DNA of 64,000 bases from Prorocentrum cordatum (lineage: Eukaryota; Sar; Dinophyceae; Prorocentrales; Prorocentraceae). The DNA lies in assembly GCA_963575745.1 (NCBI GenBank), contig CAUYUJ010019896.1, positions 87,501 to 151,500 of the forward strand, given 5' to 3'. Made by a program: the position numbers and the translations under genes. Under the pieces are notes generated by a model. The model was not told where the DNA came from, searched no databases, and worked only from the letters and a program-made list of their open reading frames with translations. This document shows positions 1 to 11,479 of the stretch, piece by piece. Within the stretch, counting starts at the first letter, position 1; each line of letters starts with the position of its first letter.

Positions 1-695
1 CACCAGAACGAGGAGCCCGAACGACTCACACACAATGAGGGGCCCGAAGGACTCACACAAGGAAGGACGAGGGGCCCCAACGACTCACTCCACGAGGAGC
101 CGGAACGACTCACATATCTGCAACGCGCAGAGAACCGAGCTCTTGCATTACCTCTGGAGGCCCTCCCGTGGCACTGTAAACCTGCAAGATTAGGGGAGGC
201 CTTCTTCGCCCCAAGAGGCCCCCAAGAGGCCCCCAAGAGGTCCCCAGAGGCCCCCAAGAGGCCCCAAGAGCCTCCACGAAGCCCCCAAGAGGCCTCACGA
301 GGACCCTGAACGACTCACCCCAGGACGAGGGGCCCCAACGACTCACACCACGAGGAGCCGGAACGACTCACACACAAGGAAGGGCCCGAGCGACTCACAC
401 CAGGACGAGCGGCCCGAACGACTCACACCACGAGGAGCCCGAACGACTCACGCGCAAGGAGGCGCCCGAACGAGTCTCACCAGGACGAGGGGCCCGAACG
501 ACTCACACCACGAGGAGCCCGAGCGACTCACACACAAGAGGGGGCCAGAACGACGCACACCAGGACGAGGGGCCCGAACGACTCGCACCACGAGGAGCCC
601 GAACGACTCACGCACAATGAGGGGCCCGAAGCAATCACACAAGGAAGGACGAGGGGCCCCAACGACTCACACCACGAGGAGCCGGAACGACTCTT
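1..695. repeat. Minisatellite array, CCCGAACGACTCAC family
   Basis: Units of 25-28 bp share the core CCCGAACGACTCACAC. Three spacer types alternate (ACGAGGAG, ACAAGGAGGGG, CAGGACGAGGGG), giving a higher-order unit near 80 bp. A stretch at 117-148 matches the start of the OTU exon seen again at 15925-15960 and 17930-17965. Open frames through the array are low-complexity and I do not treat them as genes. Confidence 0.9.
183..300. repeat. 11-bp minisatellite AAGAGGCCCCC
   Basis: Tandem AAGAGGCCCCC units with small length changes. The same short repeat recurs near 9240-9780, 11480-11690, 12640-12820, 13130-13300 and 21300-21605, usually next to the CGAACGACTCAC array. Confidence 0.85.
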
Positions 696-1010
696 CGCAC
701 CAATGAACTTAAACTGAGTAGAATAACCAGCACTTTCACCAGAACAAGATAACAAACACCATCACAGATGCAGAATCCAGCACCCGCGAACTACAGTACG
801 AACTTCAGCCGTCTACAATACAAGTGCCACCAGCAAGCTGTTTCCTATAGTAGACCCATACGTGAAGCGTACGTGGACCAGCTGAGTGTAGTACACGTTC
901 CACCAGCAAGCTGTGTCCTACAGTACAAGCCACCTGAGGCGCCACGGAAAATGTGTAGTGGCACATCCACCATTGGAGCAACCCTACATCCGTCAGGGCC
1001 CCCAGAGGCC
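696..1010. other. Intergenic, short 73-bp duplication
   Basis: No gene is visible. CCACCAGCAAGCTG begins at 827 and again at 900, so a 73-bp segment is partly duplicated. The rest is unique-looking sequence between two arrays. Confidence 0.6.
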
Positions 1011-1024
1011 CCGAGAGCCTCCAA

Positions 1025-1200
1025 GAGGCCCCCAAGAGGCTCCACGAGGAGCCCGAACGACTCACACCAGGATGAGGGGCCCGAACAACTCACACCACGA
1101 GAAGCCCGAACGACTCTCACCAGGACGAAGAGCCCGAACGACTCACACCACGAAGAGCCCGAACGACTCACACCAGGAAGAAGGGCCCGAACGAGCATCG
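1025..1200. repeat. Minisatellite array, CGAACGACTCAC family
   Basis: About six units of the same 25-28-bp family as at 1-695, preceded by a few AAGAGGCCCCC units. Confidence 0.85.
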
Positions 1201-1214
1201 GAGCGCGCTTTCGA

Positions 1215-2187
1215 CCTACACGATCCAAGCCTCTCCGGATCTCGTCGGCTGTAAGAATTCAGAAGCGCAGAGAAACCGGGGCATCTAAACGTCCACGCCC
1301 GAGAATCTCCGCTCTTACACGTTCCCATGCTCTCCGAAACATGTCGGCAGCAAGAATTCAGGAGCGCCGAGAAACCGGGGCATCTAAACGTCCACGCCGA
1401 GAATCTCCGCCCCTCCTACACGATCCCATGCTCTCCGAAGCATGTCGGCTGCAAGAATTCAGGAGCGCAGAGAAACCGGGGCATCTAAACGTCCACGCCG
1501 AGAATCTCCGTTCCTCCTACACGATCCAAGCCTCTCTGGATCTCGTCGGCTGTAAGAATTCAGAAGCGCCGAGAAACCGGGGCATCTAAACGTCCACGCC
1601 GAGAATCTCCGCCCCTCCTACACGATCCCATGCTCTCCGCTGCATGTCGGCTGCAAGAATGCAGGATCGCAGAGAAACCGGGGCGTCTAAACGTCCACGC
1701 CGAGAATCTCCGCCCCTCCTGCACGATCCCATGCTCCCCGAAGCATGTCGGCTGCAAGAATTCAGGAGCGCAGAGAAACCGGGGCATCTAAACGTCCACG
1801 CCGAGAATTTCCGCTCCTCCTACACGATCCCATGCTCTCCGAAGCATGTCGGCTGCAAGAATTCAGAAGCGCAGAGAAACCGGGGCATCTAAACGTCCAC
1901 GCCGAGAATCTCCGCTCCTCCTACACGATCCCATACTCCCCGAAGCATGTCGGCTGCAAGAATTCAGGGGCGCAGAGAAACCGGGGCATCTAAACGTCCA
2001 CGCCGAGAATCTCCGCTCCTCCTACACGATCCCATGCTATCCGAAGCACGTCGGCTGCAATAATTCAGGAGCGCAGAGAAACCGGGGCATCTAAACGTCC
2101 ACGCCGAGAATCTCCGCTCCTCCTACACGATCCCATGCTCTCCGCTGCATGTCGGCTGCAAGAATTCAGAAGCGCAGAGAAACCTTC
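1215..2187. repeat. 101-bp satellite, about 9.6 copies
   Basis: The unit carries GCATGTCGGCTGCAAGAATT, then a GCGCAGAGAAACCGGGGCAT block, then a block ending in ACACGATCCCATGCTCTCCG. Copies start near 1227, 1329, 1430 and then every 101 bp up to 2136, with few substitutions. Because 101 is not a multiple of 3, the frame changes in every unit, so the long open frames here are by-products. The array stops just downstream (in the sense of the minus strand) of the Helitron C-terminal coding. Confidence 0.92.
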
Positions 2188-2282
2188 GAGTCCATTGAGG
2201 CAACATCCCGTCTTCAGTCTCACTCTACCCAGGGATAGTGTCCCCAGTAACGCGTCTGGGCCGACGGCCTCCGCGCCGTACC

Positions 2283-4792
2283 TCATCGTCCCCAGGCTTT
2301 GCTCCGCCATTCTGGCATCGGTTGCAACTCGTCCAAGAACTTGCGGTCGTCGGCGGATATCGCTCCGTCGCTGCCCGGCCAGCGTTTCTCTCCGAAAAAG
2401 ACGGGGGTCAGCGGGCATTTGTCCTGGTGAATGCGGCAATGGCACTTGCACTTTCGCTGGCTCTTCTGCAGTGCTTTGCGCAGGTGGCGCGCTCTTTCTT
2501 CGACGTCAGCGACGCACTCCTTGCACTGTAGCTTCATGCGATTGTGATACTTGTGATGCTTCAGTAGCGTTTGGTTGAACTTCCGGGCGCCGAACCTGCA
2601 AGGTCACCTCTGGCACATGTACGTCTCCAGATCCGTCGGGTCGAATCCTAGCGCACGGCGCGCTTTGCAAACCAAAATTGTGCCCATCGACCAGTACTTC
2701 AGACTTCAGACTTCGACCAGTACTTCAGATCATACGCCGTTGTACATTTCCCACGCCGCAGCTTCGTCTGACAGTCCAGGCACACCACACGGGCCTGCTC
2801 CCGCCTCTTCGCGTTGTACAGCACGTATTTGTCGAACGCGAGGCTGCCCAAATGCTCCAAGCAATCTTCGCACTGGTGCTCGTCGATGTTGCCGGGTGCG
2901 AACCCTCGCTGTGCGCAGCCCGGGCACACGAGGTCTCTATCGTCATACCGATGATGTTTCATAATAGCCGCGCCCCACACGCCTTCGTCAAAAACATCTT
3001 TGCAAGCAGCACACCCGTGGCTCTGCGGGGTCAGGCGCTTCTTCCAGTAATCGCGTTCCACACACCGCCTGCATATTGAATGATCTGGCGGGTCTGTCCT
3101 TGGAGCGATTCCATCGGGCATTCTTTGGGAATCCTCGGCCGCCCGCGCAGCCCGAGGAGGCCTTGCGCCGACCTCGCGCGCGCAGTCCATGCATCTCGTC
3201 CACCTCCCCTGCGACGCGTACTTCTCGTAGAAGTCGGCGGCTGCTTTCATGCCGAAGTCGCGGGCGTCGAGCATGTACTCCTGCTTCCCTTTGAGGTAGC
3301 AGCAGGCGCACAGGTGCTTCCTCGCCATGGGGTCCACCTTCTCCGCTTCAGCGGCCTCGTCATCAAGCGTACTCCATTCATGGATCGCCTCGTCTGCTGT
3401 GATATGGCCAGAAAGCTTCCGCATCAGTCGCTCGGGCCCCACTGGGTTGCCGAGGCCGAACAGAAAAGTCGAGAACGGCTGCATGACGCAGACGTTTGGC
3501 AATCGCTTCACTCTGGACAAGCATGCGTAGGCAGCAATCTGAGCTGTCATGGACGCCCTGCTGGACCAATGCTGCAGGTCCGCGAATGCCGCTTCCAACG
3601 TCGCCCCCTGGATCATGTGAGCGGTGGAAGCGAAGTCGGGGAGAATCCAGAACCCCGTGCGTCGGGCTTCGATGCCCGTGTGCTTGTTGACCTTCCAGGT
3701 CCTGGATCTCCGCTTCAACGGGTATACGCCCGTCGGCAGCTTCCCTATGCTCCACTGTGCTTCTAGGGAATGGATATAGATAACCAAGGGCAACCTATCC
3801 AATACGAACTCCCCCTCGATCTCCTGGGGACTGCAATCAGGCGCCAGAGTCCATCCGTAAATCACTCCCTTTCGGTGCCTGTAGAGTTGTCTGCTTCGAT
3901 CGACGTTGTCCGTCAACCGAATGGGCATGCCTTTGGCCAATGGGTAGATGCTCGGAATGTTGCCCGTCTCCTGGTCGTGCCTCTTCAGCCAGGAGAACAA
4001 CTTCTCGTCCAACTTCTCTCTCGGCAGATCGCGATCTCCTGGATGCAGCGGCACATCTCGAGCGTAGCACCACGAGAGCTGCACGTTCTTCTGCCTGGCA
4101 AACTCCCTCGCGCGCAGGTTCGTCGCGAAGTACCTGGGCACGTTGAAAGTGTACAGAGCAGGTGCGCCGCAGAATGGGTTCATGCGAAGCTCTGGCGCCA
4201 GCGAGTCCGTGTCGGTTAGAACTCTGTGTCTCTTGCCTCGCTCCGCGCGGCACTCTTCGCACTCGCCCTCCGGCGAGTTCAGAAGCGCCGCCATGTCGGC
4301 GCACCCTCCGGTGAAGCGCCCCCCCCAAGTCTTGCGATACGGGCCCAGTGCTGGGTCGTCCACCACGTCGTCGTTGCACGCGCAGTTACCCGCGCTCGGG
4401 GACGTCAACGTCGGGAGCCCGTGGAAGTAGCTGTAGTCCTCCATGCTGAGATTTCCAACTTTGCACTGGGCCAGAAGCGAGTTGTACCATGCATCGTCAC
4501 ACCTCATCAATTCGGTCAACTGCCACAAGGATCGCACGCTATCGACGCCGTCTTGCCAAAACAGCTCCAACGCGCGGTGCGCGCACCCTGCGGGCACGTC
4601 CGGGGGGTTGGATGCCAGGAAGGTGCCAGTCACGGGGTGCAACTGCCCAAAATCAGCGCACATGACCACGTTCGCTCCCCCGAAGGCGCGATGCAATTCC
4701 CCCGCCCTCTTCTTGTACGTGCCCCTGGCACGGACAGCGCCACTGACCACTCTTTCCAGGGTGCCCAGCAGCTCCGCGGACATCATGCTCAC
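2283..4792 (-). pseudogene. Helitron block 4: helicase C-terminal half and zinc tail
   Basis: Continues the PIF1-like helicase: motif III VMCADFGQLHPVTG, LTELMR, GMPIRLTDN, motif V TAHMIQGATLEAAFADL and motif VI AAYACLSRVKRLPN. A Cys/His-rich tail follows with several CxxC pairs (CACCYLK, CMDC, CAACKD, CPGC, CEDC, CLDC), probably zinc-binding. The first frame stops at 2699 because of a 26-bp duplication. Past it, the shifted frame runs GTILVCKARRALGFD to an in-frame TGA at 2604-2606 and then FGARKFNQTLLKHHKYHNR down to the end at 2283 (PMPEWRSKAWGR). Confidence 0.88.
2687..2729. repeat. 26-bp tandem duplication that breaks the helicase tail
   Basis: TCGACCAGTACTTCAGA occurs at 2687-2703 and 2713-2729. 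Removing 26 bp puts the upstream and downstream minus-strand frames back in register, so this duplication explains the frameshift. Confidence 0.9.
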
Positions 4793-5540
4793 CTGGAAAT
4801 GTTGCATACAGAACATATCTCTTCTTGTGTGTGCGCTGAGCTATGCTCATTGCCTCCACAGGTCTTGCAGAACATGGAGACCCCTGGGGCGCGCTAGAGA
4901 AGTATCAGAATTTGCCCAGACGCCTCCGTTGGAGGTGACGAAGAGCCCGAACGACTCACACCACGTGCAGCCCGAACGACGCACACCAGGACGAGGGGCC
5001 CGAACGACTCACACGACGACGAACTCCAACGCGACTCGCACCAGGAATAGCTCGAAGGCTTCACACCAGGACGACGGGCCCGGAAAACGTACACCAAGAG
5101 GAAGAGCCCCAACAAGCCACACACGAGGACCCCGAACGACTCACACCAGAACATCTCTTCTTGAGTGTGCGCTGAGCTATGCTCGTTACCTCGACAGGTC
5201 TTGCAAACATGGAGACCCCTGGGGCGCACTAGAGAATTATCATAATTTGCCCAGACGCCGCCGTTGGAGGTGACGAAGAGCCCGAACGACTCGCACCACG
5301 TGCAGCCCGAACGAGTCACACCAGGACGAGGGGCCCGAACGACTCACACGACCACGAACTCCAACGCGACTCGCACCAGGAGGAGCTCGAAGGCCTCGCA
5401 CCAGGACGAAGGGCCCGAAAAACTCACACCAAGAGGAAGAGCCCCAACAATCCACACGCGAGGACCCCGAACGACTCACACCACGTCGAGGGCACACAAC
5501 GACGTACTCCATGGAGTGACTCGTTCGGCGCCCTCGGGAC
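4793..5540 (-). other. Helitron interruption 3 (likely GT-AG intron) inside Walker B
   Basis: Minus-strand edges GACGAG|GTCCCG and TTTCCAG|GTGAGC; AGGT is present at both. Removal joins IIIDE to VSMMSAELLG, giving the helicase motif II text DEVSMMSAELLG with nothing lost. Inside is a 335-bp tandem duplication (anchors GGAGGTGACG at 4931 and 5266) containing CGAACGACTCAC units at about 4940-5150 and 5275-5495. 748 bp is not a multiple of 3, so the gene cannot be read without removing it. Confidence 0.82.
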
Positions 5541-8500
5541 CTCGTCGATGATGATCACGCGCAGGGCCCCGCACTTCATGGACTGCTTGTGCCTGTCGCC
5601 CGTGGCATTCCCGTCGTCGTTCCGCGCCGGGATGCCGCTCCAGTGGTGCACCGTGTGGCCGTTGATCTGCGCCGCCATGGCATTTCGAAACGCCAAGCAC
5701 ACGAACTGAACGCCGTGCTCCCAACCGAGACCTTCCTCCATTAAGTGCCGCATCCAGCCAATGACGGCACTTTTTCCGGTGCCCGGAAATCCGTGCACTA
5801 CGTCCAGCAGAGGCTCCTCGGAATTCTGGTTCACGTTGCCCTGCTGCTTCTCCAGCCACTCAATCTTCAAACGTCGAACAAAGTGTTCGAGAAACTGGCG
5901 CTGTTTCTCGTTCGGGATCTTCGAGCTCGCCAATATGGAAGCAAACGCTTTGTCGATGCTGGTGAAGCCATTCCCTGCAGGGTTGAACGAAGCAGCAGCA
6001 TCCCGCTTCTCGTCGAAGGGAGCATCGTGTGGCTTCTGGCTCGTGCCACTTGCGGATAGAGCTGCGAGGTGGTCCTCGTACGCATCCTCGAAGATATGTC
6101 CCGGACATGCACGGTCTCCAGCCTCGACGCCGGAGGGTTCCGTCTTCCACACTCGCTCTCCGATGCGGTGGCTTTGTTCATACTCGTGCAGTCGGGCACT
6201 TTTCTTCACTCGGCTGATCTCCGAAGCTTTCACCTTCGCTTTCGCCGAGGCGGTCCACTTCTCGCCGAGGCTGTCCTCTTCTGTAGCCGATTGGAGCAGT
6301 TGTTGAAACTTTCCACCGGGGAGGCTCAGCGGAGGCATATCTTGCTTTTCTTCCGACGCATCTGCCTCGCTCTGATCATTTGCCGCCTTGCCAGACGACG
6401 CCATCGTATTCAGCAGGAAACTCTGGATGAGTTTCGCCGCTGCCTGGCTGACCACGTTCCCGCGCACGTACTCGTCCCAGGCGGTCTTCCAGGATACGCT
6501 GTCCAACGTCGATGGCGTCCCTGTTGAGGCTGTCTTCTTGGTCAGCCTACACGAAGCTCGAACTTGGGGCGACTGGTGCTGGGCCTCCTGCCAATGCCGC
6601 AGTACCGTTAACTCCATCCCCAACATACTCAGGTGAGGCACAGTCACGTCTCCTCCATAGAGCGTCCAGGGACGGAAAAATAAACTGCAATACTGAGCGT
6701 TGTGCGTAGAACTTCTGTGTACGCTGGGCATGGGCAAGCCTTCGATGACCACCACGTCCGGCCTCGCTTTCCTGACCAGAACCCATGAGTGGCAGAAGAC
6801 ACCTGCGTCCTGCGGAAACACGAAATACTCGTCGGCCTCGGGTGTCACTGCTATGTAATGCTCTCCAGGCTTGGCGGCGACTTCCCCATCCTTGTACTGC
6901 TTGCGCCTGATTAATTGTTGACCTCCTTTCGGGGGAGACGTAAGACCCGGGCACGGAGGACTCGGAAATCCCCCACGAGGTCGTCAAAAAAATCACGAGG
7001 CCGAGCCTGCATTTTGACGAGGCCTCCCGCTGCAGACATCCCACAAAACTCCCCCTCGTCCAAATCCGAGTCGGGGTCGTCAAAAAACGATGCCGAACCC
7101 GAGTCCTGGCAAACCCGGGTCTTACGCTCCCCCGATCCTTTTGTCCACGCAGTTCGTGCTGGCTGGTCGCGGTTCAAGTAGTGCGTCGGAACCAGTAGTG
7201 GTTCGCACCTCCACTGCCGCAAGAACTCGTACGCGGACAAGAACTTCCAAGGGTGCTCCAAAGGACGATATGCGTAGGCGTCGAAGTCGTTTACTCTCGA
7301 CCGGTCCGTCCGCATGTTCGGTTTGCGAGCCGGCGGGACGTGCGTCGTCACGCTGGTGTCCTTCATCTGCGACGAATTCTGGGACGTCTCCAACCTGTTC
7401 ATCCACGACCGCCCATCGATCGCCTGCGAGCCAAACGTTCGGATGCACTCTGCCTTCAGAACGTCCCTCAGGTCCAGATTGCAGCACAGGTTGCAGACTT
7501 CCACGGCGCCGCGGTACGCGCTGTTCATCTCGAGTTCCGTTATCAGCCTCCCGCTGCTTGCTCTGAGCTGCGCCGCTTTGCCCCTGCCCTGTATCTTCGC
7601 CCTCAAGGTAAACAGCTTGTCCACGCATTTCTTGGTCTCCAACGTGCCCGCGGGCTGTCGCTTGCCAATGTATCCCCCGAAATATCCATTCGTCACTACC
7701 TGCGTGCGCTGAGTTGCTCGAGTGGCTCTCCCCAGACTCTGCTTCTTCATGATGCAGTGTTTCTTCCTGCAGCAAGTCTCATGCGTTTGCTCGATGATCG
7801 GCAGTCGGTCATTCGGTTTCACGTCACTGTTGCTCCCTGCAAAAGCGACGCACAGGCCCGGCATGCACCCGTTCAGCCACTCCTCATTGCGCAATCCGAG
7901 AGTTTGCCCCAGCCAATTTCGGACTCCGCTTGTGCGCAGCGTGAACTTCTTGGCAATGCCCTTGCAAACCAGCAGCGGCGCCGTCATCCACTCGGGGGAC
8001 ACTCTGTTGGTCCACGGTGCCTCGTGCTTGCACTCTCTCTTGTTCTTCTTGGAAGCGCAGGCGTTGGGCACCAAACGCTTCTCCTGCTTGGTCTTCGAAT
8101 CCATCACCAGTCGATGTATGTGGTGCGGGCAACGACACATGAAATACTGCAGAGCGCCGTTGAACTTCTCCTTGGAGGTGGCGTCGTCGCAGTTCAGGCC
8201 GAGCTCCTGAGCTTCCCCTGGAGCCCCCTGCGCGGACGAGCCCACTCCGGCTCTCGCGTCATCATACAAGAACCGAGGCAATCGGCCCAATTTGAACTCC
8301 CCCCATGCTGGCGTTCCAGAGCATTCGGACGACTCCGAGTATGTCGGGAAGTTCTGCTCCAGCGAAGTTCTCTCTCTAGCAAATTGGTCCACGTCGGGAT
8401 ATCTCTCACAGCAGATTTGCCAGAGGAAATGCTTCAGTTCCGTCGCATTCACGAGACCTTCCTCGATTTCCTGGGCGATCTCCTTCAGCGTGGCGAACTG

Positions 8501-9103
8501 GTGCAGGCGCTGAACGAACATGAAAAAATGATAATGCAGCCCCCCTGTCGTTTTCTGAGTCTCCACGGCGCCGAACAAAGCGTCCACGCGCCCTGCAATG
8601 CCTCCCATGGCTTCAGCGTTGCTGCCGAGGGCGTCCTGGCACGGCGATCCAGATTCAGAGCGCTGCGGACAGCGAGGGCACATGCGCACTCCGAGCATCG
8701 TCGCCAAGACCGTGCGGATCTGCACGAAGAATGCGTTGGAGGCGGCCAAGGGGTCCTCTGCGAGGAACAAGCGACGCGTGTCATATCCAGGAATGTTCAC
8801 CTCAAACGCGTCCTCTGGCGACGGCTCCAGGCTCGGCGAATCGCTCTTTGCCCACTTCTGCCTCCTGCTCTCGCCTGCAACGAAAGGATCGTCCTGGCGG
8901 TATCTGCTGAGCCTGAGCGCTAGATAATTATGCCGTTCTCCCGGGGAAATAGTACAGAATATGCCATTCCCGTAGTTGACGCAAGCCCAGATCCCCAGGT
9001 GCCCAATCTTCGTCCGAATCTCCTGCGTGCCCGGAATGGCGCGGCATCGAAAGCGGAAGTCAGCCAAGAGTCGCCGCTGCAGGTTGCCGAGGCCGACTGC
9101 AAA
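5541..9103 (-). pseudogene. Helitron block 3: HUH Rep and helicase N-terminal half
   Basis: Starts FAVGLGNLQRRLLADFRFRC, then the conserved IPGTQEIRTKIGHLG and GIFCTISPGERHNYLALRL stretches. The HUH metal-binding motif GGLHYHFFMF lies near 8536-8530 and the tyrosine pair NGYFGGYIGKR near 7684-7670; these are the nicking residues. After the 206-bp insertion the frame resumes KGGQQLIRRKQYKDGE. It continues through a linker to the helicase Walker A GFPGTGKSA (5792-5766) and stops at Walker B IIIDE (5541), where interruption 3 begins. Both Rep signatures and Walker A look intact, so decay is recent or the frame was maintained by splicing. Confidence 0.92.
6930..7135 (-). mobile_element. 206-bp inverted-repeat element (MITE or introner candidate)
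   Basis: Ends are imperfect inverted repeats of about 35 bp: GGGGGAG.CGTAAGACCCGGG at the tips, with AGGACTCGG matching further in (6931-6965 against 7099-7133). A 6-bp direct repeat AAAGGA (minus strand) flanks it, at 6924-6929 and 7136-7141. Removing the element plus one repeat (212 bp) restores the Rep-helicase frame exactly, as WTKG then GQQLIRR. The edges AAAAG|GATCGG and GAAAG|GAGGTC form a GA-AG pair with AG|G, a donor type reported in dinoflagellates, so splicing would give the same protein. Confidence 0.82.
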
Positions 9104-10022
9104 AATCCGCCGACCCCTTGTGGGTCTCTAGGCGTGTGAGATCGTTCCCCCTTCCGAACCCCTCCCTGGGGCCCCAAACCGGAGATTCGACCCCCCCCCT
9201 GGGCCCACGACGAGCGCGTCACGGAGCTCTGTTGGGCCCAAAAGGGGATCAAGACGGGCCAAGAAGGCCCCAAGACTCCTCCAAGGCGGCTCACGAGAGC
9301 TCCGAGGCGCCAAACGAGCGCTCCCAGACGCCCAAGATGTTCCCAGGACGAGCCTAGAGGCGTCCAAGACGGCCCAAGAGGCCCCCAAGAGCAGTCCTCA
9401 GAAGAACCGCAGCGCCGAAAATCGTCTCATTCCTATGGGACAACGTAACACTTCGATCATATACTACTTGTCCGCCTTCACGGCGTTGAAGACGGTCCCA
9501 GAGCACCCCAAGACCGCCCCAAGAGGCTCCCAAGAGGCGCCCAAGTCGGCCAAAGAGGGCGGCAAGACGGCCCAAGAGGCCCCCAACCCAGCCCAAGAGG
9601 GCCCCAAGACGGCCCCAAGAGGTGCCCAAGAGGGTGAGCCCGAACCGACAATCCGAGCCTTCCGCCCCAAGACGGCCCCAGAAGGCCCCAAGACGCCCCA
9701 AGAGGCCCCCAGGACGCCCACAAGAGGCCCCAAGAGGCCCCCAAGAGGCCCCCAAACAACTTCGAAACGGCCCCCAGCAAGAAATATACGGGCCCCAACC
9801 CAACGCTTCTACCCTTTGGGCATCTCCAGAACGATGCCAATATTGCATTAGCGTCTTTTCTTTTCCGATGGGCCCCCCGGGGCCTCGATGACCCCAAGCG
9901 GATTCCACATAGCCCCAAGAGAGGTCATTATGGACCCCTACACGACTCCCCAGCCCGATTCAAGCGAGCCGGCAAACCGCCAAGATGAGGGGTCGGCGGA
10001 TGTGGCGCAAGCCTATAGAATC
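9104..10022 (-). mobile_element. Helitron interruption 2: 915-bp repeat element
   Basis: GATT (minus strand) occurs at both edges, 10022-10019 and 9107-9104. Removing the segment with one GATT joins DASKLI to FAVGLGNLQRR with no loss, as the family consensus requires. A perfect 14-bp inverted repeat, ATCCGCCGACCCCT, lies at 9105-9118 and 9988-10001. The end sequence GATTCTATA..CTT.CGCCACATCC is found again at 54688-54725. The interior includes AAGAGGCCCCC arrays (9240-9780). A GTAAG at 10029 and a TTTTTGCAG at 9097 could also be spliced, but that would delete six conserved residues. I therefore favour an unspliced insertion. Confidence 0.72.
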
Positions 10023-11139
10023 AGCTTACTGGCATCATTGTTGATCTTGCGGCGTCTGCCATCGGGTAACGTGTAGTAACCCTTCTCGAGCTTCTGCAGT
10101 AAATCCGCAGCGGCTATGGCAGCGTCGGTCTCCATGCTCTCGGCGCTTTGGCCTTGCAACCGTTCCCCTCGCTTGATGCTCAGGCTTGCTCCGAGATTGA
10201 CACGCTCTCGAAAATATAGATTCCACAAGGCCGGCGCGAAGCCCCAAGTGCGTCGGAACTGGCCCTCTATCCGCTGCGGCAAGCCGCGCGTGAGGTCAAA
10301 CAACCTCACCGTGGTCGCTGGCCCCATCGCAAAATGAGCGTTCGGTAGTTTCCGCTGGCCTACGCCCACTGACGGTTCGAGCCAGCTGCGCAGAAGCCCA
10401 CGAGGAGTTGGGAGATCGTCTCTGGTCGACGCCAACGAGGTTGGTTCGGGACGTCGTATCCGCCAACAGCACGCGGCAGCGTGAAAGGAAACGCCATGCC
10501 CAGGTACCAGGCGGTATGCTGGTTGGTCAGGTCCGTCCCGCTCTGGATGTTGACATCGCCGAACCTTGCAAACACGGACTTGTAATTCTCAGAGATGTTC
10601 GACTGGGCTCTGGTGCTCGGCTCAGCGACGATATAGGACGGGCTCAACGCAGAGACGAAATCCTCTACCGGTTTTGCCGGCTCTGGAGGCGTCGCCACTT
10701 TGTCTTGAACGATGGAGTCTTTGGCCCCGTCTAGCTGTTGTGCCGCATCCTGCACTGCCTGCGGGATGAACTTCGCCTCCCCGTATTTATCTGCGTATTT
10801 CTGAGAGTACCTTTCGTGGAGGCGGGTTGCCACTCTGTCGAATGAGTTCAGGCCGTTGTTGCCATAGCCTGGGTAGCCGCTGTCGCGCATGATCTCGATC
10901 AACTTTTGCATTGCAGGAATGCGCAACGTGAGCCCTTTCAGGTGCTGCGCCAGGTCTTTGCTGCCCCCCTTGATGCGCACGTTCGCCAGCATCGCCAACG
11001 TCTCCTCCGAATGTGGCACACCGGGAGCATCCTGCAGCAACCTCAGCCGGTCCCCGTGGATCTCGTCGGCGTGCTGAGACGCTTCGCGACAACATCTCTC
11101 GATGTCGTCCCACGGCATGGAGAAGCTGAAGAGATTGCC
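10023..11139 (-). pseudogene. Helitron block 2: N-terminal domain before Rep
   Basis: Coding text runs from GNLFSFSMPWDDIERCC through a helical stretch with YPGYGNNGLNSFDRV, then AWYLGMAFPFTLPRAVGGYD and WGFAPALWNLYFRERVNLG, and ends DGRRRKINNDASKLI. These are the landmarks of the Helitron N-terminal domain (Pfam Helitron_like_N type). The frame shifts by one near 10380, between QLLVGFCAA and PNAHFAMGP. The block stops at the GATT that borders the 915-bp insertion; the next block continues with FAVGLGNLQRRLLADF, so the protein was continuous here. Confidence 0.85.
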
Positions 11140-11217
11140 CTTCTCAGGGCCCCGTAGACCCGGACACGCTGGACCCGGACGCCCAACGCCCCTCGAAACC
11201 AAATTTTCCAGACGGCG

Positions 11218-11349
11218 GCACGAACGAAATACTGCACTGCTGCATTTCGAGAATAAACCCGACCACAGGCCTCAAAAGCCTGCAAGACCCTTCTAAACCC
11301 AGACACAAGCCCGAGTCCTGCAGTGCAGCAAGCACAACTTGCACGGGTG
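11218..11349. repeat. 132-bp dispersed repeat, copy 1
   Basis: About 90 percent identical by eye to 13303-13434, same orientation. It includes GAATAAACCCGACCACAGGC and ends AACTTGCACGGGTG. It lies about 80 bp inside the acceptor edge of interruption 1. Confidence 0.9.
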
Positions 11350-11479
11350 CTGAACAACGTTATGAGGGGGCCGCGTTCCTCGTCCTTCTTAGCAAAAACA
11401 TGGATTTTACGAAGGTTTCGGGCTGATTTTGTCCTTCTCAGGGGTCAGCGCTTCTTAGCCCTTCTGAGGAGATCGCCAG

